A stretch of 27,673 nt of DNA, from contig CAKRKO010000030.1 of NCBI GenBank assembly GCA_934358495.1, positions 1-27,673 on the forward strand, in the 5' to 3' direction. Source of the DNA: an uncultured Eubacterium sp. Lineage in GTDB: Bacteria > Bacillota > Clostridia > Lachnospirales > Lachnospiraceae. The notes under the pieces are model-generated. The model saw nothing but the letters and a program-made list of their open reading frames with translations, made no database searches and had not been told where the DNA came from. The translations under genes were made by a program, and so were the position numbers. How positions within the stretch are numbered: the stretch's first letter is position 1; every line of letters begins with the position of its first letter. Positions 7,446 to 14,487 of the stretch are shown one piece after another.

Positions 7446-7614
7446 ATGTTGCAGTTCACACGCGCCATTCGCAAAACGCCCTTTCGGGCTTCTCCGTAGC
7501 TTCGCTACTGCTTTTGCTCATTAAAAGGCGCTCCCTTCATCGCTATGTATCCAGATAATTCCTCATGCAAGCATGATCATTATCTGAATACATGTGATGA
7601 GTGAACTGTAACAT
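7446..7614 (+). repeat. Structured repeat family 1, full copy (MITE-like or RNA-like)
   Basis: The ends are inverted repeats (ATGTTGCAGTTCAC and GTGAACTGTAACAT, 13 of 14 match). Inside are nested stems: GCGCC (7462-7466) with GGCGC (7527-7531) and GCAAAA (7471-7476) with TTTTGC (7512-7517), enclosing hairpins GCCC-TTTC-GGGC and GTAGC-TTC-GCTAC. After them comes a long hairpin (7545-7592) with arms ATGTAT-CAGATAAT-CATGC and its complement. The same element occurs inverted at 16998-17165. No protein is encoded. Confidence 0.85.
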
Positions 7615-7637
7615 AAAAAGATGGAGGATTTTAGTAC

Positions 7638-8972
7638 ATGAAAAAGACAAGAGGAACGAATGCGTCTATTTTCGAGTTAAATGGTGTTCCGCAGTTGAGT
7701 AAGGCACTTCCGCTGGCACTGCAGCATGTAGTAGCGATGATCGTGGGCTGCGTAACCCCGGCGATCATTGTGGCAGGTGTCGCAGGTCTTGAGGGAGCAA
7801 ACCGTGTCATGCTGATTCAGTCTGCGCTGGTAGTATCCGCACTTTCCACATTTTTACAGTTGTTTCCAATCGGGCCGAAAAACGGTTTTCGCTTTGGCGC
7901 CGGCTTACCGGTTATTATGGGAACGAGTTTTGCATATGTGGCAAGCATGCAGGCTATTGCAGCAGATGTAGGCATTGCAGCAATATTCGGAGCACAGATC
8001 GTTGGTGGTATCATCGCAGCAATCATCGGATTTTTTATTGACAAGATCCGAAAAGTATTTCCACCGCTTGTAACAGGAACTGTAGTATTTACCATTGGAC
8101 TTTCGTTGTATCCGACTGCTGTCAACTATATGGCAGGTGGTGCGTCCAGTGCAAATTACGGACATTGGACTAACTGGCTGGTAGCAATTATCACACTGGC
8201 TATCGTTACATTTTTGAATCATTTTACAAAAGGATTTGTAAAACTGGCGTCTATTCTGATCGGTATCATCTGCGGTTACATCATTGCAGCATGTTTTGGT
8301 ATGGTAGATCTGACTGCAGTGGCACAGGCAAGTGTTTTCCAGATGCCGCAGATCATGCATTTTGGTATTCAGTTTGATCCGTCATCCTGTATAGCTATTG
8401 GTTTGTTGTTTGCTATCAATGCGATTCAGGCCATCGGCGACTTTACTGCAACAACAACCGGCGGTATGGATCGTGAACCGACAGATAAAGAGTTAAAGGG
8501 TGCTATCGTTGGATATGGATGTACCAATATCGTTGGAGCTTTCTTAGGTGGTCTGCCGACTGCTTCCTACAGTCAGAACGTAGGTATCGTTACAACAACA
8601 AAAGTTATCAACCGTTCTGTGCTTGGAATGTCTGCAGGTATTCTGTTGATTGCCGGTCTGGTGCCGAAATTTTCTGCATTGTTGACAACAATTCCGCAGT
8701 GTGTACTTGGTGGAGCGACCATTTCTGTATTTGCATCTATCGCTATGACAGGCATCAAGCTGATCACGAGTCAGCCAATGAGTTATCGCAATACTTCTAT
8801 CGTGGGATTGTCCGTGGCACTTGGTGTTGGTGTGACACAGGCTTCTGCATCCCTGGGAATGTTTCCGGCATGGGTGACAACCGTATTTGGCAAGACACCG
8901 GTTGTTATTGCAACTGTAACTGCAGTATTTTTGAATCTTGTCCTGCCGAAAGAGAAAAAAATAGAAAAATAA
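7638..8972 (+). CDS. NCS2 family xanthine/urate-type permease, copy 2
   Basis: A paralogue of the permease at 5807, 444 residues. The shared core is about 93% identical by my manual count, with different short N- and C-terminal tails. It keeps the QNVGIVTTTK signature (Q313-N314) and the same unusual Q264 and Y293. DNA identity is clearly lower than protein identity because many codons differ silently, so the duplication is old and both copies are held by selection, not a recent tandem copy. GGAGGA (7623-7628) sets the ATG at 7638. Unlike copy 1 it has its own promoter, a long structured leader and its own terminator, so it can be expressed apart from the hydroxylase. Confidence 0.88.
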   Translation: MKKTRGTNASIFELNGVPQLSKALPLALQHVVAMIVGCVTPAIIVAGVAGLEGANRVMLIQSALVVSALSTFLQLFPIGPKNGFRFGAGLPVIMGTSFAYVASMQAIAADVGIAAIFGAQIVGGIIAAIIGFFIDKIRKVFPPLVTGTVVFTIGLSLYPTAVNYMAGGASSANYGHWTNWLVAIITLAIVTFLNHFTKGFVKLASILIGIICGYIIAACFGMVDLTAVAQASVFQMPQIMHFGIQFDPSSCIAIGLLFAINAIQAIGDFTATTTGGMDREPTDKELKGAIVGYGCTNIVGAFLGGLPTASYSQNVGIVTTTKVINRSVLGMSAGILLIAGLVPKFSALLTTIPQCVLGGATISVFASIAMTGIKLITSQPMSYRNTSIVGLSVALGVGVTQASASLGMFPAWVTTVFGKTPVVIATVTAVFLNLVLPKEKKIEK

Positions 8973-9001
8973 ATGTATGACACAATGTCAGACTATAAGA
9001 A

Positions 9002-9034
9002 GGAGTTCTCGCAGATTGGCGAGGACTCCTTTTT
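9002..9034 (+). terminator. Terminator after the second permease
   Basis: Arms GGAGTTCTCGC (9002-9012) and GCGAGGACTCC (9019-9029), with one T-G pair position, a 6-base loop and TTTTT (9030-9034). Confidence 0.85.
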
Positions 9035-9042
9035 ATGATAAA

Positions 9043-9160
9043 ATATATCAGATGATGGGTAGAATTGTGGGAGTACGAAGTACGGAACAATTCGTATGGC
9101 ATCTTTTGACCATAACATCTATCAGATGAGAAATAGTGGTTTTCAAGAATGCCAAGGCAT
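9043..9160. repeat. Degenerate palindromic element, family 2
   Basis: ATATATCAGATGA (9043-9055) is identical to 22818-22830. GTGGGAGTAC (9069-9078) matches the right part of the copy at 7236-7325. ATCAGATGAGA followed by GTGG and a hairpin AAGAATGCC / GGCATCCTT (9144-9163) matches the copy before spoIIR. An additional stem AATTGT / ACAATT encloses GTAC-GAA-GTAC (about 9064-9093). It looks like a partly deleted copy lying in the leader of the cysteine desulfurase gene. Confidence 0.5.
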
Positions 9161-9203
9161 CCTTAAAAACAATATAATGTGTATGAGAAAAGGGGATTTT
9201 TCA

Positions 9204-10340
9204 ATGATATACTTTGATAATGCAGCAACGACCAGACAGAAACCGAATGAAGTTGTGCAGGCAGTTACGGAGGCACTCTGCCTGCTTGGAAATGCAGGAA
9301 GAGGGGCACATGAAGCGACATTGGAGGCTTCCCGCACGATATACGATACAAGACGGAAACTGGCAGAATTTTTCCATGCGGAAAGCCCGGAGCGTATGGT
9401 GTTTACCGGCAACGCGACAGAGAGTCTGAATACAGCCATCAAAGGCTTATTAAATCCGGGAGACCATGTGATCACCACACAGCTGGAGCATAATTCCGTG
9501 CTCCGTCCACTCTATGAAATGGAAGAAAAAGGAGTGGACCTGACCATTGTAAAAGCGGATGTGCAGGGCAGATGTTCAATAGCGGATATGGAGGCAGCAA
9601 TCCGACCGGAGACAAAAGCCATTATTTGTACGCACGGATCGAATGTCACCGGAAATCTGGTGGATATTGCGGCAATCGGAGAACTGACGCAAAAGTATGG
9701 AATTCTCTTTGTGGTGGATGCGTCACAGACAGCAGGCGTATTTCCCATCGATGTGCAGGCGATGCATATTGATATTCTGTGCTTTACCGGGCACAAAAGC
9801 CTGCTTGGCCCCCAGGGAACCGGCGGAATCTATGTCAGAACCGGTCTGCAGCTTCGCCCGTTAAAGAGCGGAGGCAGCGGCGTGCAGACGTACAGCAAAA
9901 AGCATCCGCAGCAAATGCCGACGGCGCTGGAAGCAGGGACGTTAAACGGACATGGCATTGCAGGACTGGATGCGGCCCTGGATTACCTGAAGCAGACAGG
10001 AATGGACGAAATCCGTGAAAAAGAACAGACGCTGATGTGGCAGTTTTATGAAGGTATCCGAGACATTCCAGGCATAAAGATTTATGGTGATTTCTCACAG
10101 AAAAACCGGTGTCCCATCGTATCCTTTAATATCGGGGATTATGATTCCGCAGAGGTCAGCGATGAACTTTATGAAGGATGGGAGATTTCCACCAGACCGG
10201 GGGGACATTGTGCACCGTTGATGCATGAGGCGCTTGGAACAGTGGAACAGGGTGCTGTGCGGTTCAGCTTTTCCCATTATAATACCGAACAGGAAGTAGA
10301 GACAGCGATCGAGGCAGTGAGAGAACTGGCAGAAGAGTGA
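9204..10340 (+). CDS. Cysteine desulfurase family protein associated with Mo hydroxylases
   Basis: A PLP-dependent class V aminotransferase-fold protein of 378 residues. It has NAATTRQKP near the N-terminus, TQLEHNSVLRPL, VDASQTAG, the PLP lysine K198 (GHKSLLGPQG) and the catalytic cysteine C336 (GGHCAPLMHE). The frame is open back to 9096, but that stretch is repeat DNA; AAAAGGGG (9188-9194) places the start at the ATG at 9204, just before IYFDNAATT. Enzymes of this type (the Enterococcus faecalis EF2568 group) are encoded with selenium-dependent Mo hydroxylases. They are thought to supply the terminal sulfur or selenium of the cofactor. Here it probably matures the hydroxylase at 2729, although a general Fe-S role cannot be excluded. 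Confidence 0.85.
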   Translation: MIYFDNAATTRQKPNEVVQAVTEALCLLGNAGRGAHEATLEASRTIYDTRRKLAEFFHAESPERMVFTGNATESLNTAIKGLLNPGDHVITTQLEHNSVLRPLYEMEEKGVDLTIVKADVQGRCSIADMEAAIRPETKAIICTHGSNVTGNLVDIAAIGELTQKYGILFVVDASQTAGVFPIDVQAMHIDILCFTGHKSLLGPQGTGGIYVRTGLQLRPLKSGGSGVQTYSKKHPQQMPTALEAGTLNGHGIAGLDAALDYLKQTGMDEIREKEQTLMWQFYEGIRDIPGIKIYGDFSQKNRCPIVSFNIGDYDSAEVSDELYEGWEISTRPGGHCAPLMHEALGTVEQGAVRFSFSHYNTEQEVETAIEAVRELAEE

Positions 10341-10348
10341 GCAATTAT

Positions 10349-10434
10349 GAACAGTTCCTTTATCACAATGTATTTGGATAACTCCTCCTGCAAGCAGGAT
10401 CGTTACCCAGAATACATGGGATAAGTGAACTGTT
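10349..10434 (+). repeat. Structured repeat family 1, short derivative
   Basis: This copy keeps the ends (AACAGTTC and GTGAACTGTT) and the long hairpin with the GCAAGC loop (10368-10416), but lacks the nested GCGCC / GGCGC domain. Its apical stem is CCTGC / GCAGG where the full copies have CATGC / GCATG, a paired change. It begins 9 bases after the cysteine desulfurase stop. Confidence 0.7.
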
Positions 10435-10518
10435 TTCGGCACAATGTAGAAAACATAGTTGGGAATCTTCCTAATTATGGAAAAATCGGAGAAAATGAAA
10501 CTTTGTCAAAAAAATAAC

Positions 10519-10547
10519 TTGTCAGACCGGTAAAATTAAGGTATTGT
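10519..10547 (+). promoter_or_regulatory. Candidate rarA promoter
   Basis: TTGTCA (10519-10524), a 17-base spacer and TATTGT (10542-10547). It would give a leader of about 145 bases. Confidence 0.4.
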
Positions 10548-10696
10548 ATAGCATGGATATGAAAGATATCGTATTGGTATCATGCAAAAACATTTAAAAT
10601 CCAAGCATTTTACAGGATGAAAGCAGTTAAAAATGAATTTTATATCGTGAAAAAGATTCATTTTTGAAGTATGAAACGTGAAATGGAGCATATAAA

Positions 10697-12016
10697 ATGG
10701 ATTTATTTGATTACATGAGAGAACAAAATAAGGAAAAGGAATCGCCACTGGCATCCAGACTTCGTCCGACGAAATTGGAAGAAGTCGTGGGACAGCAGCA
10801 CATCATCGGCAAAGATAAATTGCTATATCGTGCCATCAAAGCGGATAAGCTGCAGTCAGTTATTTTCTATGGACCTCCGGGAACCGGAAAAACGACACTG
10901 GCAAAGGTGATCGCACAGACCACCAGTGCAGAATTTATGCAGATCAATGCGACTTCCGCCGGCAAGAAGGATATGGAAGCAGTGATTGAAAAGGCAAAAC
11001 AGCTGCAGGGTATGTACGGAAAACGTACGATTCTGTTTATCGATGAGATTCACCGTTTTAACAAAGGTCAGCAGGATTATCTGCTTCCGTTTGTAGAGGA
11101 CGGTACCGTGACACTGATCGGTGCCACTACGGAGAATCCGTATTTTGAGGTAAACGGAGCGTTGATCTCCCGATCCATTATTTTTGAATTAAAACCATTA
11201 GAGAAAGAAGATATCAAGACGTTGCTGCACCGTGCCTTAGAGGATATGGAAAAAGGTATGGGCGCTTATCGCGCAGTGGCGGATGAAGAGGCACTGGAGT
11301 TTCTTGCTGATGTATCAAATGGGGATGCCCGCAGCGCATTAAATGCCATTGAACTGGGAATCCTTACCACAGAACGCAGTGCAGACGGGCTCATCCATAT
11401 CACGCTGGATGTGGCTTCCGAATGTATCCAGAAGCGCGTGATCAAGTATGATAAAAATGGCGACAGCCATTATGATAATATTTCCGCATTTATCAAAAGT
11501 ATGCGGGGGTCTGATCCGGACGCAGCGGTCTACTATCTGGCAAAAATGCTGTACGCCGGGGAAGATGTGACATTTATTGCCCGGAGAATTATGATCTGTG
11601 CATCAGAAGATGTGGGAAATGCAGACCCGAACGCCCTGACTGTGGCGGTCAGCGCAGCCCAGGCTGTAGAACGGCTTGGAATGCCGGAGGCACGGATTGT
11701 GCTGGCACAGGCAGTCACTTATGTGGCAAGCGCACCAAAGAGCAATGCGGCTTACCTGGCAGTGGACAAAGCACTTTCCGTTGTTCGGGAGTCGAGAACC
11801 GCACCGGTTCCAACGTATCTCTGCGATGCCCATTACAAAGGTGCTGCGAAGCTTGGGCGGGGCATCGGATATAAATATGCCCACGATTATCCGAATCACT
11901 ACGTGGAGCAGCAGTATCTGCCGGATGCATACAAAGATATGAAATTCTATGAGCCGACAGAAAACGGCTATGAGCAGACCATTCGGGAATATTTTAAAAA
12001 AATCAAACAGGAGTAA
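10697..12016 (+). CDS. rarA: Replication-associated recombination protein A (RarA/MgsA)
   Basis: An AAA+ ATPase related to clamp loaders and RuvB that acts at stalled replication forks. The 439 residues match the family. Walker A is GPPGTGKTT (about 59-67), Walker B is ILFIDE (about 112-117) followed by IHRFNKGQQDYLLP, sensor 1 is GATTENP and sensor 2 is GDARSALN. The C-terminal tetramerisation region with PKSNAAY is also present. A GGAG at 10685-10688 sits 8 bases before the ATG. It appears monocistronic, with a separate promoter upstream and a new promoter before the aminotransferase. Identification is secure; nothing links it to the purine genes. Confidence 0.96.
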   Translation: MDLFDYMREQNKEKESPLASRLRPTKLEEVVGQQHIIGKDKLLYRAIKADKLQSVIFYGPPGTGKTTLAKVIAQTTSAEFMQINATSAGKKDMEAVIEKAKQLQGMYGKRTILFIDEIHRFNKGQQDYLLPFVEDGTVTLIGATTENPYFEVNGALISRSIIFELKPLEKEDIKTLLHRALEDMEKGMGAYRAVADEEALEFLADVSNGDARSALNAIELGILTTERSADGLIHITLDVASECIQKRVIKYDKNGDSHYDNISAFIKSMRGSDPDAAVYYLAKMLYAGEDVTFIARRIMICASEDVGNADPNALTVAVSAAQAVERLGMPEARIVLAQAVTYVASAPKSNAAYLAVDKALSVVRESRTAPVPTYLCDAHYKGAAKLGRGIGYKYAHDYPNHYVEQQYLPDAYKDMKFYEPTENGYEQTIREYFKKIKQE

Positions 12017-12020
12017 ATTT

Positions 12021-12048
12021 TTGTAAAATCTCCTTTTGAATATAAAAT
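12021..12048 (+). promoter_or_regulatory. Candidate promoter of the aminotransferase gene
   Basis: TTGTAA (12021-12026), a 16-base spacer and TAAAAT (12043-12048), about 50 bases before the start codon. Confidence 0.4.
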
Positions 12049-12100
12049 AAAAAGAAGTTGTAAAAAATGATTTAACAATACACAGCAGGAGGAAAAATCA

Positions 12101-13393
12101 ATGCAGTCTTATCAGGAAATGAGCAGAGAGGAATTATTAAAAGAAAAAGAGAGCCTGGAACAGCAGTACAAAGAAATCTGCAAAAAAGGCTTGAAACTGG
12201 ACATGTCCAGAGGTAAACCATCTAAAGAGCAGCTTGAGCTGTCCATGCCAATGATGGACGTTCTGACAAGTGAGACTCCGTTAGTCAGCAGAGCCGGTAC
12301 AGATATCCGTAACTACGGTGTGATTGATGGTATTACAGAGGGACAGGAATTCATCGCAAGCTTAGTCGGACTTGGTCCGGAAGCATATGACAATGTCATT
12401 GTTTACGGAAATGCAAGTCTGAATATCATGTATGACTGCATTGCCCGCTCCATGCTGTTTGGTGTAAACGGAAGCACACCATGGTGCAAACTTGATAAAG
12501 TAAAATGGCTCTGCCCGGTTCCGGGATATGACCGTCATTTTGCCATCACAGAGTGCTTTGGCATCGAGATGATCAACGTACCACTTTACGAAGATGGCCC
12601 GGATATGGATATGGTAGAAAAATTAGTCAGCGAAGATGATAGTATCAAAGGTATCTGGTGTGTACCGAAATACTCCAATCCGATGGGAACATCCTATTCT
12701 GATGAGACCGTCCGCAGACTGGCCCACTTAAAACCGGCAGCAGAAGACTTCCGTATTTACTGGGATAATGCTTACTGCGTACATGATCTGTATGAAGACA
12801 AAGCAGATCAGATCCTTGAGATCCTTGGCGAGTGTGAGAAAGCCGGAAATCCGAACCTTCCGATCGAGTTCTGCTCCACATCCAAGATCACATTCTCAGG
12901 TGCAGGTGTATCCGGTCTGATCACAAGTCTTGAGAACAAAGCAGATATCCTGAAACGTCTGACGATTCAGACCATCGGATTTGATAAGATCAACCAGCTG
13001 CGTCATGTGAAATTCTTAAAGGATATCGATGGCGTAAAAGCACATATGGCAAAACATGCAGCAATCATCCGTCCGAAATTTGAGATGATCCTGGATCGTT
13101 TTGAGGAAGAACTCAAAGGTCTTGGCGCAGGAAGCTGGATTCGTCCGAATGGTGGATATTTCATCACCTTCAAGGCAAATGAGGGATGTGCAAAGAACAT
13201 CGTTGCAAAAGCAAAAGAGGCTGGTGTTGTACTGACAGGTGCAGGCGCACCATACCCATACAAAAAGGATCCGAAGGATTCCGTAATCCGTATTGCTCCG
13301 ACACTTCCGCCAATGGAAGAACTGAAAGAGGCCTGCGAGGTATTTATCGTTTGTGCAAAACTTGCAAGCGTGGAGAAACTTCTGGAAGCATAA
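12101..13393 (+). CDS. Aspartate-type PLP aminotransferase (class I, subgroup Ic)
   Basis: A 430-residue fold-type I aminotransferase of the Asp_aminotransf family, distinct from classical AspC. It has an N-terminal helical region followed by LDMSRGKPS, the YGNASLNIMYD cofactor-binding segment, CVPKYSNPMGTSYSD and WDNAYCVHDL. The PLP lysine is K262 in CSTSKITFSGAG and the C-terminal domain has IRPNGGYF. Members that have been studied use aspartate/2-oxoglutarate, so it probably links oxaloacetate and aspartate. AGGAGG lies about 8 bases before the ATG. The thioesterase gene follows after 54 bases and is probably co-transcribed. Confidence 0.88.
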   Translation: MQSYQEMSREELLKEKESLEQQYKEICKKGLKLDMSRGKPSKEQLELSMPMMDVLTSETPLVSRAGTDIRNYGVIDGITEGQEFIASLVGLGPEAYDNVIVYGNASLNIMYDCIARSMLFGVNGSTPWCKLDKVKWLCPVPGYDRHFAITECFGIEMINVPLYEDGPDMDMVEKLVSEDDSIKGIWCVPKYSNPMGTSYSDETVRRLAHLKPAAEDFRIYWDNAYCVHDLYEDKADQILEILGECEKAGNPNLPIEFCSTSKITFSGAGVSGLITSLENKADILKRLTIQTIGFDKINQLRHVKFLKDIDGVKAHMAKHAAIIRPKFEMILDRFEEELKGLGAGSWIRPNGGYFITFKANEGCAKNIVAKAKEAGVVLTGAGAPYPYKKDPKDSVIRIAPTLPPMEELKEACEVFIVCAKLASVEKLLEA

Positions 13394-13447
13394 GAAAAGT
13401 TATGATATACTTACTCCATAATGATAAATTTTAGAGGAGGACATAAA

Positions 13448-13837
13448 ATGTTAGAAGCAGGAATCAAAGGGGAACAGAGCGTAGAAGTTGTATATGAGAA
13501 TACAGCAACAGCAGTAGGAAGCGGCGTACTGGAAGTATTCGGAACACCATGCATGCTTGCATTAATGGAAAAAACAGCAAGCGAGAGCGTAGCTCCATAT
13601 CTGGAAGAAGGCTGTGGCAGCGTTGGTACACAGGTAACTATCAGTCACGTAGCAGCTACTCCGATCGGAATGACTGTTCGTTGCGAGACAGAGCTTACAG
13701 AAGTAGACGGTCGCCGCCTTGTATTTAAAGTAGCAGCTTACGATGAAGCAGGTCTGATCGGTGAAGGAACACATGAGCGTTTCATCGTACAGAATGAAAA
13801 ATTCCAGACAAAAGCAAATAATAAGCTTACAAAATAA
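13448..13837 (+). CDS. Hot-dog fold thioesterase, FlK (fluoroacetyl-CoA thioesterase)-like
   Basis: A 129-residue hot-dog protein. GGAGG (13436-13440) with 7-base spacing sets the ATG at 13448, not the earlier in-frame ATG at 13421. The catalytic residues of FlK (Thr42, Glu50, His76) have counterparts T33, E41 and H67 with identical spacing of 8 and 26. The segment FGTPCMLALME and the TISHVAATPIGM loop are typical. Most bacteria with such proteins do not make fluoroacetate, so the natural substrate is probably another short acyl-CoA. It may share a transcript with the aminotransferase. The gene ends at a terminator shared with the convergent TetR gene. Confidence 0.85.
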   Translation: MLEAGIKGEQSVEVVYENTATAVGSGVLEVFGTPCMLALMEKTASESVAPYLEEGCGSVGTQVTISHVAATPIGMTVRCETELTEVDGRRLVFKVAAYDEAGLIGEGTHERFIVQNEKFQTKANNKLTK

Positions 13838-13884
13838 TCAAGATTGTGTAGAGTGCAGTGATTCTAAGAAGAACTCTTACAGAT

Positions 13885-13913
13885 AAGAAAGCCGCTATCT
13901 TAGCGGCTTTCTT
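13885..13913. terminator. Bidirectional terminator overlapping a stop codon
   Basis: A perfect 13-base-pair stem (AAGAAAGCCGCTA, loop TCT, TAGCGGCTTTCTT) with A-rich and T-rich flanks, lying between convergent genes. The TAA of the minus-strand TetR gene (13900-13902) lies inside it, so the last codons of that gene form one arm. Confidence 0.85.
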
Positions 13914-14487
13914 TTAATGTCGGAATCGTTCCGTACAGCATATGCCGTTCCATCATAATTGTAATCTGACTGGCAGAAACAGTGTCACTGTGAGAAAACC
14001 ACCAGCGGACGGTGACGAGAAAATTATTTACCAGCAATTTTGCGTACCAGTCGGCAAGCTGTTTTTTCTCTGGTGAGATTGTTGGATGATTCAAAATTTC
14101 AGCTTCAACCTTGCGAGCTCCGGCATTCATCATTTCATCAAAGACGTTCCGCCCAAGCAGGTTTTGATTCCACAGAATTTCCAGTCTGGACTTTTGTGTG
14201 GACAGGCGGCTGAGTCCGTCCTGGAGGGAGCGTGTGTGGACTTCATCCTGGATATCCATATGGAGAAAATCCACTTCCATGTGTTCTGCAAAATCCCGGA
14301 CAATTTCATCCACAATTTCATCTCTCAGGTCATACTTATCAGAAAAATAGCGATAAAACGTAGAGCGGTTGATCAGAGCCTGTTTTGCAATCTGTCCCAC
14401 AGTTATCTGGGAAAAATCTTCTTTTTCCAGGCAGTCAAAAAAAGTCTGAATGATCAGTGATTTCATTCTTTCTGCGCGATGATCCAT
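13900..14487 (-). CDS. TetR/AcrR family transcriptional regulator
   Basis: A 195-residue regulator read on the minus strand. The N-terminal DNA-binding domain contains MKSLIIQTFFDCLEKEDFSQ, then the helix-turn-helix ITVGQIAKQALINRSTFYRYFSDKYDL. The C-terminal half is helical with the WYAKLLVNNFLVTVRWWF segment seen in DhaS-like TetR proteins. I take the start at 14487 (MDHRAERMK), which follows AAAGGAAAAGG. An in-frame ATG at 14565 has no ribosome site and would add 26 residues not typical of the family. It is divergent from the enoate-reductase-like gene, which it probably controls. Confidence 0.85.
   Translation of the reverse strand: MDHRAERMKSLIIQTFFDCLEKEDFSQITVGQIAKQALINRSTFYRYFSDKYDLRDEIVDEIVRDFAEHMEVDFLHMDIQDEVHTRSLQDGLSRLSTQKSRLEILWNQNLLGRNVFDEMMNAGARKVEAEILNHPTISPEKKQLADWYAKLLVNNFLVTVRWWFSHSDTVSASQITIMMERHMLYGTIPTLKESR

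Larger units (their letters stand above)
7160..7637. other. Intergenic region between the two permeases
   Basis: A 478-base gap with no plausible gene. In order it holds a terminator (7192-7238), a long palindromic element (7236-7325), a promoter (7391-7420), the 169-base structured repeat (7446-7614) and a GGAGGA ribosome site (7623-7628). The repeat therefore lies inside the predicted 5' leader of the second permease. Confidence 0.7.
10341..10696. other. Intergenic region before rarA
   Basis: A 356-base gap without a plausible gene. It holds the short repeat copy (10349-10434), a promoter (TTGTCA 10519-10524, 17-base spacer, TATTGT 10542-10547), and a 10-base-pair AT-rich hairpin with arms AAAAATGAAT (10629-10638) and ATTCATTTTT (10656-10665) in the predicted rarA leader. 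Confidence 0.55.

Noticed and set aside
7446..7614. Purine riboswitch for the second permease
   Set aside because: Tempting because a purine transporter follows, but the same element lies inverted before ispE and, shortened, after the desulfurase, and no conserved purine aptamer three-way junction core was recognised.
9096..9203. In-frame extension that would give the cysteine desulfurase 36 more N-terminal residues
   Set aside because: The stretch is made of palindromic repeat DNA, has no ribosome site at its start, and the family begins near the IYFDNAATT segment that follows the well-placed ATG at 9204.
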